From Agarophyton chilense (taxonomy: Eukaryota; Rhodophyta; Florideophyceae; Gracilariales; Gracilariaceae): DNA of 64,000 nucleotides. Positions 50,669 through 61,700 of the stretch are shown one piece after another. The position numbers and the translations under genes are program-made. Location: NCBI GenBank assembly GCA_030374765.1, contig JARGXX010000022.1:496001-560000 (forward strand). Direction: 5' to 3'. How positions within the stretch are numbered: position 1 is the first letter of the stretch; each line of letters opens with the position of its first letter. The notes below the pieces were generated by a model. That model was not told the origin of the DNA. It saw nothing but the letters and a program-made list of their open reading frames with translations, and did not search any database.

Positions 50669-53051
50669 GCCACATACGACTTGGTCTTCCTGCGGTTCCT
50701 CACCAGTTCCCTAGAGCCGTTTCGTCAACGAAATAAATCCGTACGGCCTTTAACGTGGATTCATAGGCGTCCATAGCGTGTTCTCCGAGTAATACAACAA
50801 TTTTATCTACCCCTTTCCGCCCTTTCGCGAAGAAGTGCTCCGCCCTGGGTACTCGTTCTTCCCCTCATCGTTCTTGTCACCAATACCCGGGCTTCTTTCA
50901 TAGTTGTGTGACAGGTAGTCGGCGACCGGGTTTAGCTTCCCAGGGACATGGCGGATCTCAAACTCATACTCAGCCATGATTTGAAGCCAACGAGACATTC
51001 GTCCGTGCACGTCTTTTCTGTAGAAGGCAATACGGAGGGCCTGGTCATCATTGAAGACAATTGCCAGGCTGTTGAGCAGGTATTGCCTGAATTTCTTGAA
51101 TACGAACACGATTGTGAGTGCCCCTCGCTCGAACGTGCTGTTCTTCTGCTCTATCTGGCTCAAAAACCGACTCACAAAGTGAATAAGATGGAGCATACCA
51201 TCCACATCTTTCTGCGACAGGACTGTGCCAAGTGCATGAGGAGAGGCGCCTGTACGTACCATAAATGACTTCGTGAAGTCTGGGTACCTCAGCACAGGCG
51301 GCGACGTCATGACCTGCTTCACCTTCATAAACTGCTGCTCTGCCTCTTCATTACACTTTAAGGTGACATCGGTTGACGTCAACTCGTTTAGTGGTGCCGG
51401 GATGGTGGAAAAGTCTTCGAAGAAGCGTCGGTAGAACGAGGCCATCCCCAAAAACCCACTCAAAGCCCTGTGCCTCCTCGGACACTCGGCCACTAAGATC
51501 TTCGAGTTCTTTTCCTGGTCCGTGTGAACAACATCCTCGTTGAGGATGTGTCCCAACATATCGATCTCCGGGACAGAAAAAAAGCATGTACTGTGCTCTA
51601 GATTCAGGTTAACGCTGCGGAGCATTTGGGATACCTTCTCTTGATGCCCCGTGTGTTCCGCACTCGTCTTTGACTTGATGACAATTTCATCAACGTAACG
51701 CATACGAAGTCCATGTCCTCTAACAGCTCGCTGGCCATTCATTCGAAAGTGGGAGGGGCATTAATCAGCCCGAAAGGCATGACAACAAACTCGAAAGATC
51801 TGGACTTGCACCAGAAGCCCGTCTTCTCAATCAGGCCCTCCTTGATCATAAACTGCCAATAGCCGGAGAATATATCTCACTTGCTAAAAACCTTGAACCC
51901 GCCCATGTCCTCCAGTTACTCTTCAATGTTGGAGACGGAGTAGCGGTCAGGCTTCATCACCTTGTTTAACGATCTGTATTTGATACAGAAGCGCGGATTG
52001 CCATCTTTCTTGGTGGCGATCACCACGGTGAATGCCCATGGTCATTGGGATCTCTTGATGATGCCGGCAGCGAGCATCTTGTCAATTACCTGTTTGACCA
52101 CCTCGTTCTGCTTCGCCGCTAGTGGTGGTGTGGGAAAGTTGATCGGTTTGATCGTGTGTAGCTCGAATTAGTGGTGGTACGGGACCCTCGCCGGCCTAAG
52201 ATCTCCTAGGCTCCAAGCCACTATTGACCGACCTTTGAACAGAGCAGCGCGAACAGAGTCTCAATCTTCTGACAAGAGGAGTGAGACCGCGTCACGCCCC
52301 GCTTCTTCTTCTGCGGTGGCTCATGGGCTAGATTGGTGTTCCTTCTAGTTGAGGGGAAGCACCAGTCCTCCCGGGTCAGTCGACGACGAGTCACTTCTGC
52401 CATTCGATCCCTCCCAATCTCCTTCGTCATCGGTTTTGAACTCGTTTCTCATGATACCAAGCTCATGAGCACCTTCACTATTCATCTGCATCTTATACAT
52501 CACACCCTTGTGGAAGAAGGTGACGACATCCTTCTCAAAGTCCAGCTTTGCTCTCATACGAAGCATCAACGGGCGACCAACAATGATGTCGAAGTGGCTT
52601 CGTTCAACGAAAACAAAGTTGAACATCTTCTCGACGCCATCGAAGTTCACCAAGGCGTCATACAGCTCTCCTACGACGCTCATCTCATTCACATCCGCGA
52701 CTGTGACTCTGTGTCTAGACTCCTTGAGCTCACTTTAGTTTTCATCACGCATTTCAGGGAAATGACATCTAGGGTGGCACCGGAGTCTAGGAGCACATTC
52801 GTGTTCAGGCCGAACATAAAGGCTTCGACTAGCTTCAGACGCTTGTCGTCCATCACGTCTTCTAAGTCATCAGAGTCGTAGTTTCCATGCTCTAAGGCTG
52901 TTGCAACGACACTTTTCAGTGGTTTGCTTCCGAACATCTTCCTAGCTTTCAAGCTCTCGTCTTTGGAGTCGCCGCGGGAGAGTTGCCCAACGGAGATCCC
53001 GGCGTTAGCCTGTCCGATCTTGGGAACTACGACGTATTTCTCAACACGAGC
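50669..53051 (-). pseudogene. Pol remnant of element F: protease, RT, RNase H
   Basis: On the minus strand from the right: VEKYVVVPKIGQANAG, a protease-like LLDSGATLDVISL (near 52770), then RT with KKDGNPRFCIKYRSLNK, FGLINAPPTFE and the damaged catalytic region (MRYVDEIVIKS, YVDE in place of YxDD), then RNase H (TFERGALTIVFVFKKF, LQIMAEYEFEIRHVPGKLN and ADYLSH). Many stops. The insertion of element E at 50668 cuts it from the integrase at 39973-40197. It differs clearly from elements A, D, E and H. Confidence 0.75.
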
Positions 53052-53497
53052 TGTAACGCAACGACTGGTGGGTCAGCGTACTGGTCTCGACCTGGGGTAG
53101 CGTGGTAGAGCGGGTCCTAAGGTTCGTATCCTTGACAGCCGCACTCCCAGAGTACTTTGCGCAATGGGCTGGCGTTTATTGCGCAGTCATACAGGTCAGA
53201 GCTACGGAAACGATGGCTTGAAGACCAATTGGTGGAACTAATGTACCAAAGGGGGTAATTTAGTATCCTAACGATGCCTACCTTACTCTAAGAGAGAAGC
53301 GTCACTTGAGCCAATTAAATAGCAATTGCGAACCACTGGGATCTCCCTCGCACTGTAATATTAACCTATTACACTAATTAAATTAAAATAATTATGTAAA
53401 GGAGTCCAGCCGAGGTCAGCCAGTTCACGTGGCGTCTGTGAGACACCTCAAGCCCCGGCGTCTGACAAGGCTCAACCGTTATCGTTGCTCCTCCACA
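53052..53497 (+). repeat. LTR-like repeat C2 (446 bp), inverted copy of C1
   Basis: Starts TGTAACGCAACG and ends CTCCACA; reverse-complement homology to 3214-3655 covers its full length. It directly follows the open frame of element F. The five bases on the two sides (CGAGC, TATCT) do not match, so the target duplication is lost or this is not a simple solo LTR. On the plus strand it contains GGTTCGTATCC at 53121-53131 and GGTAGCGTGGTAGAGC just before it, resembling Pol III B and A boxes. Confidence 0.7.
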
Positions 53498-53724
53498 TAT
53501 CTCCCTCCTTAGAATTCGACTGTCACGGCGAAGTCCAGATTGCCTCATGATTGACCCAGGACACGTGAGCGCTTAGTTGCTCCCATGACCATTGGACGGG
53601 ACGGGACGTCGTATCGTCGTCACTTGCGGGGGTACGGGGAAGTGTGAGCTAAACATTGGCGCCGGGGTGGCAATTAATTTGCCTAAGGACTGAAACTCAA
53701 GCGCGCTGTGAGAACTGGCCATAA

Positions 53725-54558
53725 ATGCATCGCCGGCGTATTCCTCGTGTCGCGTTGGCGAGATGGTCCCTTGGCTTATTCAGCCCTGACCGTCATTGGG
53801 ACCTTCCTTATTCTCTGCTTCTCGTTTGGCGACCCTCCGCGCTCCATCCACCGTGGTTTACGTCTGTCAGTCCGCTCGCGTTAGTTCCATCATCTCATCT
53901 TCCCATCGTAATACTTTTCCATGGGTAGCGGGCGATGCCAAACTCCACTTATAAGCCCGTCGGATACGCCCTTCTTCCTCCGGACATTGACGCTTCCTTC
54001 GGTTCTCCTATTCATTTCCCGGCGGACCCACCGGTGGCCGGCGGCGCCATGGCTTTGAACAACCAAGTGGGGAGCTCCTCGGGATACCAATTGAGTCATG
54101 AGGGCCCCGCGGACAGCTAAAACCATACCATCAGACGAAATCCGCGGAAATGCTTCATGCCATTCTGCCGCACCGTTGGTATTACTCCCTCGATGGACAT
54201 TGCGACAGTCCTGAGAGAAAATTGCTCCTGGATGCCTCGCTCGGCGCGCTACGCCGCGGATGTCCAACAGGGTCAAGATCTGAAGACCGCTATGATCATT
54301 TTACTGCAGCAAAGTGCACAAATGATGTCCCAGAGCGTTACTGTCCACTTGGATGCCAGTGGTGGTCTAAATTTGAGCGACCGGGAGGCTGCCGATGGTA
54401 TCAACAGCTTCTCAGGTGAATCTCCGCCAAAAAAGCATGATCGGCTTGCTTGGGCCGGTCCTATTGGTACAGTGGGCTCCTCGGGTGACCCTTGTCCCGG
54501 TTTCGCTCCTGCAGATTCCAATGAGGACGAAAAAGTTATTACTGCGCTGCCCCATTGA
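53725..54558 (+). pseudogene. Plus-strand frame antisense to element G, possible relative of the antisense family
   Basis: One frame stays open from 53725 to 54558 apart from a TAG (53926) and a TAA (54118). It lies on the antisense side of the pol tail of element G, the same relative place as in D, E and H. The product (DIATVLRENCSWMPRS, SAQMMSQSVTVHLDAS) shows no clear similarity to the other antisense products, so membership is speculative. Confidence 0.25.
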
Positions 54559-54859
54559 GTCCTGTTGGTGTTCGGAGCGCTTTCGCGAACCATGAGGCCA
54601 TGGTGAGGGTTGTTAGTCCTCTACTAGTTAGTCAAAAAAGTAATGCTGGTGCTTTTCCAAAGTTGCTCCTGTATTCCTCAAACGTGCGTGCCCCGAGGCG
54701 GCTTCCGAATCCTGAGAGCGTCTCAGGTCTTCCTCAGGTGTCGCTTGAGGACTGGCTTTGTTCCCTGATGCGGGCGCTACGGCCAACCGTTGTGTTGGAA
54801 GGCGTATCGAGAGGCGTTTTGGGAGGCGGTTTTGCATTATTGGGCCCAATGGTTGCCCT

Positions 54860-55417
54860 TTCCTAAAGGCTGCGCTCCGTGCTGCCGATTTTACGCCAAT
54901 AGTTGGCGACAAACTTAACAGGAATGGTTTGAGGCTTTTGCCAAGTGTCTTCCTCAGGGGTGTAGTAGAACTAACGGACGAGATAGCGCACAGTTCCATC
55001 TTCTCCCCGACCGGCGGAGATGATATGCTCAATCATGTATTCCGGTTGGTGTTCATTCTCCAGAAGGAGAGTGTGGTCCAGAAGGGCAAATCCACCGGTG
55101 TCGGTTGGAAGAGATCGGTCATAGTCATTGGCATTGATGATCGGGTTACTGGGGCTATTCGGGTCCGTGGGAACTGCCTTAGGGAGTGTGGGGCCTTGAG
55201 CGTCGATCCGGGGTCGTAGTGATTTCGTTGGGCCAGAAAACTGGGACTTTGGTGTTTCGGGAGAGTTGGGGGCTCGTGTCACCCGATCAAAAGATACGGT
55301 GTCCTGTAGGCCTTCAATTAGTAATATAGTGGTGTTTTGATTGGCCTTAAAGACTTTATATGGTCCCGGAGAGTGGGGTGAGAGCTTCCTCGTAGTGCTC
55401 TCGAGTTCATCACTGTC
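54860..55417 (-). pseudogene. Element G: post-integrase tail and chromodomain (fragment)
   Basis: Minus strand from 55417: ELESTTRKLSPHSPGPYKVF (post-integrase motif), then TTILLIEGLQDTVSFDRVTR, and a chromodomain EYMIEHIISAGRGEDGTV plus RYLVR, an in-frame TAG where tryptophan is expected, FYYTPEEDTWQKP and VKFVANYW. The LTR of element H at 55418 truncates the upstream pol. It aligns with the tail of H, so G is another chromovirus-type element. Confidence 0.7.
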
Positions 55418-56594
55418 TGTAACGCAATGCGCTACTCGGGAGACCAGCCGCGGGCGGCGAGAGCTACACACGGGCAGAGCCTGGAAAGCCGGGGTCGGCT
55501 ATCTGGCCCTAGAGTCCGCAACGACTCAAGAGAGGCGTCGTCTCACAGGCGGGGAGTGTCGACTAGACACAGACTCCTATCGTTCCACAGGAGCTCTTGG
55601 CGTCCGGAAGACGTGCTCGGAGTGGTGTCGATCCGACACGAACCGAAGTGATCGGCCTGGATATACGCCGCGTATGACGAGTAGCCGGGGCGAACCCCGG
55701 GATTGTACCAGAGCCCGGACGAGCGCCACGACCCTAACGTTGGCAACGACGCACCAACCACTTCCCCCAACGGGTGGCGATAACAAAGCAGGGCAAGCCC
55801 TGAGATTGTACCAGCGCTCAGACGAGAGCGTCTGCTTGGCTATGCCGACTGGCGCCACAAAGTGGTAATCACTCACACCCAACGGGTGACGATAACAAAG
55901 CAGGGCAAGCCCTGGGATTGAACCAGCGCCCAGACGAATGCGCCTGCCTGGCTTTACCAGCTGCACCTGGAAGTGATACTCACTTATCCGAGGCTCCCGA
56001 TCCACACCTCGGTATCCAACAGATACGGGTCTACAATCTGCTCGGGCAGTAGAACTGCCAGCGGTCCAACAGACCGAGCGAAAGTGCAATGCGCCACGCG
56101 GCGACCGATGGCCGTGAGGGCAAAAACTGGACGGGGAATTCTCGATAGGCTAAAACGCGAGAGATACCTCTGCAGCAGTTGATCAGACTGCTGCCTGTCT
56201 TGTCGGCGTCGACTGGGAACGAAGGTCTTATAACCCTATAGTCTCAAGACACGAACTAGTAGTTCGGAGGCGTCTCTCCCGTCTTCGACTTTACTTTGGT
56301 CTAGCCCCCGGCGACCCCGCGCTCAAGTACCCCCGGCCGCTTAGCAGTTAGCCATTACGATAGATTACAACTAATAAATACAATTAAAAATTAAAAGGCA
56401 GCAGTGCAGAGCACTGTATGGTGCCAACCACACGAACTAGCTGCCGGCCATTGCCACACGTATGACACCTGGCGCCATGCACGGTATTCCATCCTGGCAG
56501 TGTGCCAGCTATTACGGCGTCGTCACTGCTTAGTGTAAGGAGGTCGGAGGAGGGTGGCTACTTGTCCTCAATAAGGGCCCGGCGCGTTGCGTCA
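55418..56594 (-). repeat. 3' LTR of element H (about 1177 bp)
   Basis: Ends form imperfect terminal inverted repeats: plus-strand TGTAACGCAATGCGC at the left and GCGCGTTGCGTCA at the right. A purine tract follows on the right (minus strand GAGAAGGGGGTAGGG). The second LTR lies outside the window, so the boundaries are inferred from these features rather than by comparison. Confidence 0.6.
55655..55990. repeat. Tandem repeat in the LTR of element H (about 112-bp period)
   Basis: Two clear copies start at 55767 and 55879 (CCAACGGGTG.CGATAACAAA, AAGCAGGGCAAGCCCTG.GATTG.ACC), with a partial degenerate copy from about 55655 sharing GGGATTGTACCAGAGC. Repeats in the U3/R part of LTRs are common and may modulate promoter activity. 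Confidence 0.7.
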
Positions 56595-56609
56595 CCCTAC
56601 CCCCTTCTC
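56595..56609 (-). other. Polypurine tract of element H
   Basis: Minus-strand GAGAAGGGGGTAGGG immediately before TGACGC of the 3' LTR. Confidence 0.6.
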
Positions 56610-56700
56610 AGCTTGTAGGGTCCCCGCTACAGCCAAGAGTGATCCCGATCACAAGACAGCATAGCATCGATGATATTGCTTCAACTGTGCCACGCACAGT

Positions 56701-58521
56701 ATGATAAGAACGGATCCCTGCAAGCGCCGCCGCGATGGCCACCGTGAACCGCTCTTCGATCGATCGCTTCAACGGGTTCGCTGGGCCTCCGAGACAACCT
56801 TGGCTCGTCCTGAAGTCCCAATAGGACTCGCGAAAGTAGCCACATGGCTACGAGATGTCGCAGACATCGAAGAGTGCTTCCGCTCATACACCTTCAGAGA
56901 GATGGCTAGCCATCCTTCGTCGGACCTGACCGTGTGGGGTCGCCGTCACTTCTTGCGGCTGCTAATCGAACGACGAGCGCGTCTTGCCGCGTTCCTCCGC
57001 TTAATTTCCGATGACTTCATCGGCCGGGTAGACATCGAGTTCTACCGACGTCCGGCGGATGAGCCGTACGTAGCGAGGACGCTACGCGAAAGCTTCCTGA
57101 ACAGGGTTGAAAGTTGGGCGGACGACCGCCCTCTGGTTCACAAGCTTTGCTTGCCTTTCCCGTACCTCTGCGAGGATGCTGAGGGGATTGCCTGGCTGAC
57201 CACCTTCAAGGAAGTCCACAACGGCATGGGTGCCGAGGAGATTGAGCGCATCCTACGGAATCCGAAAATACTCCGGGTGCTGCCTCCGACGGTCATCCGT
57301 GACAACGGAGCCAATTGGGTCCTCGACCCCTGTAGGCGCGATGCGTCAGGCGACTTTGTCGCAAGGGTACTACCTCCGATGGACGCTTGGCTCGACCAAA
57401 TCATGACGTACACGCCACATTCTTGGCGACAATTCGAGCGCATGCGCCGCCATAAGTACAAGGTTCTGGTAGCCTACCACCAAGTCGAGGTCGACTGCTT
57501 CCAGAAAGATGTCATCCGCGACATATCATGGCCGTTGCCATCGTGGTGGGAGGAAGTTGAAGTCCCCTACGGGTTCTTCAACGAAATTCCGCCGGTAGTC
57601 GTCTACCGTGGCTCATACTTCACCACGTATCCTGGATAACAAACAGTGCTCCGCACTGAATGGGCCTGCTCGGTGGCACGCCATCTCATCTATGAGGCCC
57701 GCGCGGGTCGCTTATGGTGGATCCCTCCACCGGTACGCAAGGACATAAGAGATCTTAATCTCACTGGCGTCGAGCCCGATCTGGCTGATGACGAGCGACG
57801 CAACGCCGAAGCGAAGAGTCTGGAGACTCTACTCGAATTTATCGACAAGACCTGGTGGTCTTCTCTTCCAAAAGACGGGGTGTTTCCTGACTTCCCTGCG
57901 ACGCCACGCGTCCGAATGTGTGGCGCAATGCGCCCTGCCCACAACGATGGAGCAACTCCAGTGCATCGCGGCTGTGATTGGGTTGTCTTCAACCCAATCC
58001 TTTGGACTTTGGACATTCCAGAACAATACCTAGTCATCCATGACCAAGGAGGCAACCTCGTTGTGGAGAATCCGCGGGCGGACTTCATCGCTCCTCTCTC
58101 TGTAGGTCGGGTATCTACCTCGTCGAACTCGACGAAATCGGTACGCCTTGCAGAATGGCGTCGCCAACAATTAGCGAAGCTAGCCTCCGAACCGAAGGAT
58201 GTCGACATGGTCGACCAACCGTTGGTTAAATGGCCAAAACTTGGATTGGTGCCCGCACCGCCAAGTGAGCTTGCAAAAGAGAACTCCGCTGCAGCTCTAC
58301 TGGATGCCCTCAAGGCCTACGGGGTGACGAGCCTTGCTCAACTCCAGGCCTGGATGGCCAACAACCCTTCGTCAACGCCGGGACCTGCTGCAGTAGCCGC
58401 ACCAACCACTTCGACTACGGGGGCTATCCCTGATATCAGCAGCACTGCCGTGCCTGCAGGGCCGTCGACGGCCCCTGGGGACGAACTCCTAGATAGTGAG
58501 GAGGAATTATCTCAAGTGTAG
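56701..58521 (+). pseudogene. Antisense ORF of element H (one in-frame stop)
   Basis: Open for 606 codons from ATG 56701, 106 bp beyond the LTR end, except for one TAA at 57637. Shared blocks with D and E: LVAYHQVEVDCF, the FFNEIPPVVVYRGSYF segment, RLWWIPPPVRKDIRDLNL, and DWVVFNPILW in the position of the GDFVYFDPW block. The N-terminal half (residues 1-220) is R/W/E-rich and has LRDVADIEECFRSYTFREM with no recognised domain. It ends with an acidic tail (LLDSEEELSQV). It does not overlap pol (which ends at about 58740-58862). Listed as a pseudogene only because of the single stop. Confidence 0.65.
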
Positions 58522-58739
58522 CTGTCCAAACCTTCTTTTCATAAAACAAATGCGTTCCCTTGAACACCTGCTTGCCTCCTTTGCTCTATCATTCCAGTAG
58601 GTTAGCCATCTAGCGAATGTGTTGGGATTGGTACGGGCTCTGCTCCAGCCGCAATAGCGGGGAGCCCGCACAGGTCCAACAGTTTCAGTGTTGTGTTTAC
58701 ACTTGCGAGTTTGCCTCAGCGGGTTCCACTAGGTCATGA

Positions 58740-61700
58740 GTGGAGCCATGGTTAGCTCGCAGAAGTATCTCATCCCGGTCGGGGACGCTGATCTTCCGTC
58801 GTCGGCAGTAGTGAGCCACGAGGTTCCACGGCAGGCTATCAGCGGTGTGGAAGGTGTCTTCCTATGCTGTATATCCGAGCCACCGAACTTTGTACTCGCG
58901 GTTCTCCGCCGCTCCCTGGGTATGACCCACTATCTTGTCTATGACGCTTTCGTCATCTCCCGTCACCGCGGGCGGCTTAGACGCCACATTGACCACGTGG
59001 TCCAAGTTATGACGCTCCTCGAGTCCTTCGTTCTCAATAAGAACCGTGTGGTTTTCCTCGTCACCGCTAATGACCTTGTAAGGTCCAACGACCTTTCGTC
59101 TCAATTTACGGGAGATCTTCTCACCTGGAACCTCTGGCTCCCTAGGGTCTAAGTGCCTCCGCAGGTACACATACGTACCGGGTTCCGGCATTCGCTTCTC
59201 AACGACGCGAGCATCGTACCGCTGCTTGTAGCGTTGCTGCGCTTTAGTTAAGGCACCGGTCGCGCGCGACAGCAGTTGACGCAGCTGTGTCAAAAACTGC
59301 ATCTTAATCTCTCGAGGAGCCTTCCCCTTTAGGGTTCCGAGTCTCTGTAGAGCCAGCGGCTGCGGGGCGTTAGCGAGTACCAACTCGAACGGGGAATGGC
59401 CGGTGCTAGAATGGACTTGTGTATTGTACCCAAAGGTCAGCGCATCGCTGTAAAGGTCCCAGTTGTGCTGATGCTCAGCAACATAATGCCTCAAGGCAGA
59501 CAACATGGTTCGGTTGAACCTCTCGACTTGACCGTTGGTCTGCGGATGGTACGTGGACGTGAAGAGGTTCTTGATGCCAAGGATTTGGCAAGCGCTCTGA
59601 AAGAACTTCGAGGCGAAGTTGGATCCATTGTCCGACAGGACAGTGACGGGTGGTCCGTAGACAAACACCCAATGGGTGCAGAACGCCCTTGCAATTGCGA
59701 ACGCATCGGTGTTCGACAAGGGGATGGTCTTCGTCAACTTTGTGAAGTGGTCACAGATCACCAGCAAGTAACGATTACCTCTACTCGTAGTCTGAAGTGG
59801 CCCCATGATGTCGATCGCGACACTTTCCAGCGGTGCGGTCGCCGGGAACAGCTTCAATCGGGAGCTTTTTCTCACAAGAGAAATCCTCTCCTTCACACAC
59901 GAGTCACACTCGTTGACCAAACGGTACACATCGGCGGCCATGCTTGGCCAATAATAGCGTCGACGCATCGTGGTGTACATCCTTCGTCCTCCCGGGTGTC
60001 CTGCGACACGGGGGTAATGATGCATATGCATCACGCGCTCCCTTAGCGATTTTGGTGTGAGCACCTGCTCGCTTTGATCTATTCTAGCTTTGCAGACTAA
60101 TAGTCCATCGTGGTCCGTGTACACACGGCATTTGGGGTCATGGAGAGATCGTCCTCTCATGTCCTCACAGAACGAGTCCGTGGCTTGCTCGGCGAGCAAT
60201 TCTTCTAACGAAACCGCCGTCAGCTCATGTTCTTCAACGTCGAGGGCGGCATCCCAAGGATGCGAGGCATTGCAGAACGTGATGCTCGGGCCTGTAGCCT
60301 CCGGCTCACACACAAAACAGGGTATGTCCTCTGAAGGTCTCATAGCGGTCTCACCATCTGTGGGCATGCGCGACAACGCATCGGCCGCTTGGTTTTCCGA
60401 GCCCTTCTTGTAAACGACTTCGTAATCATACTCTGCGAGGCGTAACCTCCATCTAGTTAGGCGGCTATTCGCGTCGGAGTCCGACAATCCGAGAAGCCAT
60501 CTCAAGGACTGGTGGTCGCTGATCACTGTGAAGTGCGTGCGCTCTAAGTAAGGCCGTAATATGGTCAGCGCCCACCCAACTGCGAGACATTCTCGCTCCG
60601 TAATGGAGTATCTCCTCTCAGTGGCGGACAAGGCCCGGCTCCAATACCCAACTGGATGACGGATTTCGTTATGAACTTGCGTCAAGACGCAACCAATCTG
60701 GCCAGCGCTGGCATCGGTCTCCACCGTAAACGGGCGGTCTGCCCTTGGTAGCTTTAACACTGGCGCGTGCGTCAGTGCTTGCTTAAGCGTTTCGAACGCT
60801 TCTAACTGCTCAGCTGTGAGCTGCGGCAATCGAGGTGAAACCTCTTTCTTCGTAAGCTCCGTCAGCGGTGCAGCAACTTTCGCGAAATTTCGCACAAAAC
60901 GTCGGTAGACGTTGCACATTCCGAGAAAGGATCGAACTTCAGTCTGCGTCGCAGGTGGTCGCGCCTTCTGGAGAGCCTCAAGGTTCTTCGTGGCAACTTC
61001 CAACAGGCCCGGTTTGATTACATGGCCAAGGTAATCTACTGACCTCCGAAAGAAGTGACACTTCTTCAACTTCAGGGTTAACCCTGCGTTTCTGAGAACA
61101 GTGAGTATCTCGTCCACATGTCGTATGTGCTCGTCCGCATTTTTGGAGAAGATGATGACATCATCAATATACACCAGGCAACATTGCCATTTGAATCCTG
61201 CTAGCAGGATATCCACGATTCTCTGGAACGTTGCTGGCGCGTTGCAAAGCCCAAAGGGCATACGAGTGAACCTATAGGTACCTGCATGACACGTGAACGT
61301 GGTTTTGTCCTGATCTTCAGGCGCGACGGACAGTTGCCAATACCCGCTATTTCAATCTAGCGTGGTAAAGAACTGGGCCTCGCCCAAGCTGTCAATACAT
61401 TCGTCTATGCGGGGTAGGGGATAGATATCCTTCACGGTAAAGGCGTTGAGGCGCCTATAATCTACGCAGAAGCGTAGGCTTCCGTCGGGTTTCGGAACAA
61501 AGACAACTGGGCTTGCCCACTCTGACCTGGCCGGTTCGATGACACCTGCATCAAGCATACGCTTAACTTCGGCGAACTCGTGTTCTCTAATCTTCGGTCC
61601 AGCTCGATAAGGCTGCGAGTGAACAGGGGTTGCCCCTGGCATCAACTTGATCCGATGAGGAGGTCCTCGAATCTCTCCAAGCTTACCGCTCCACATGTCT

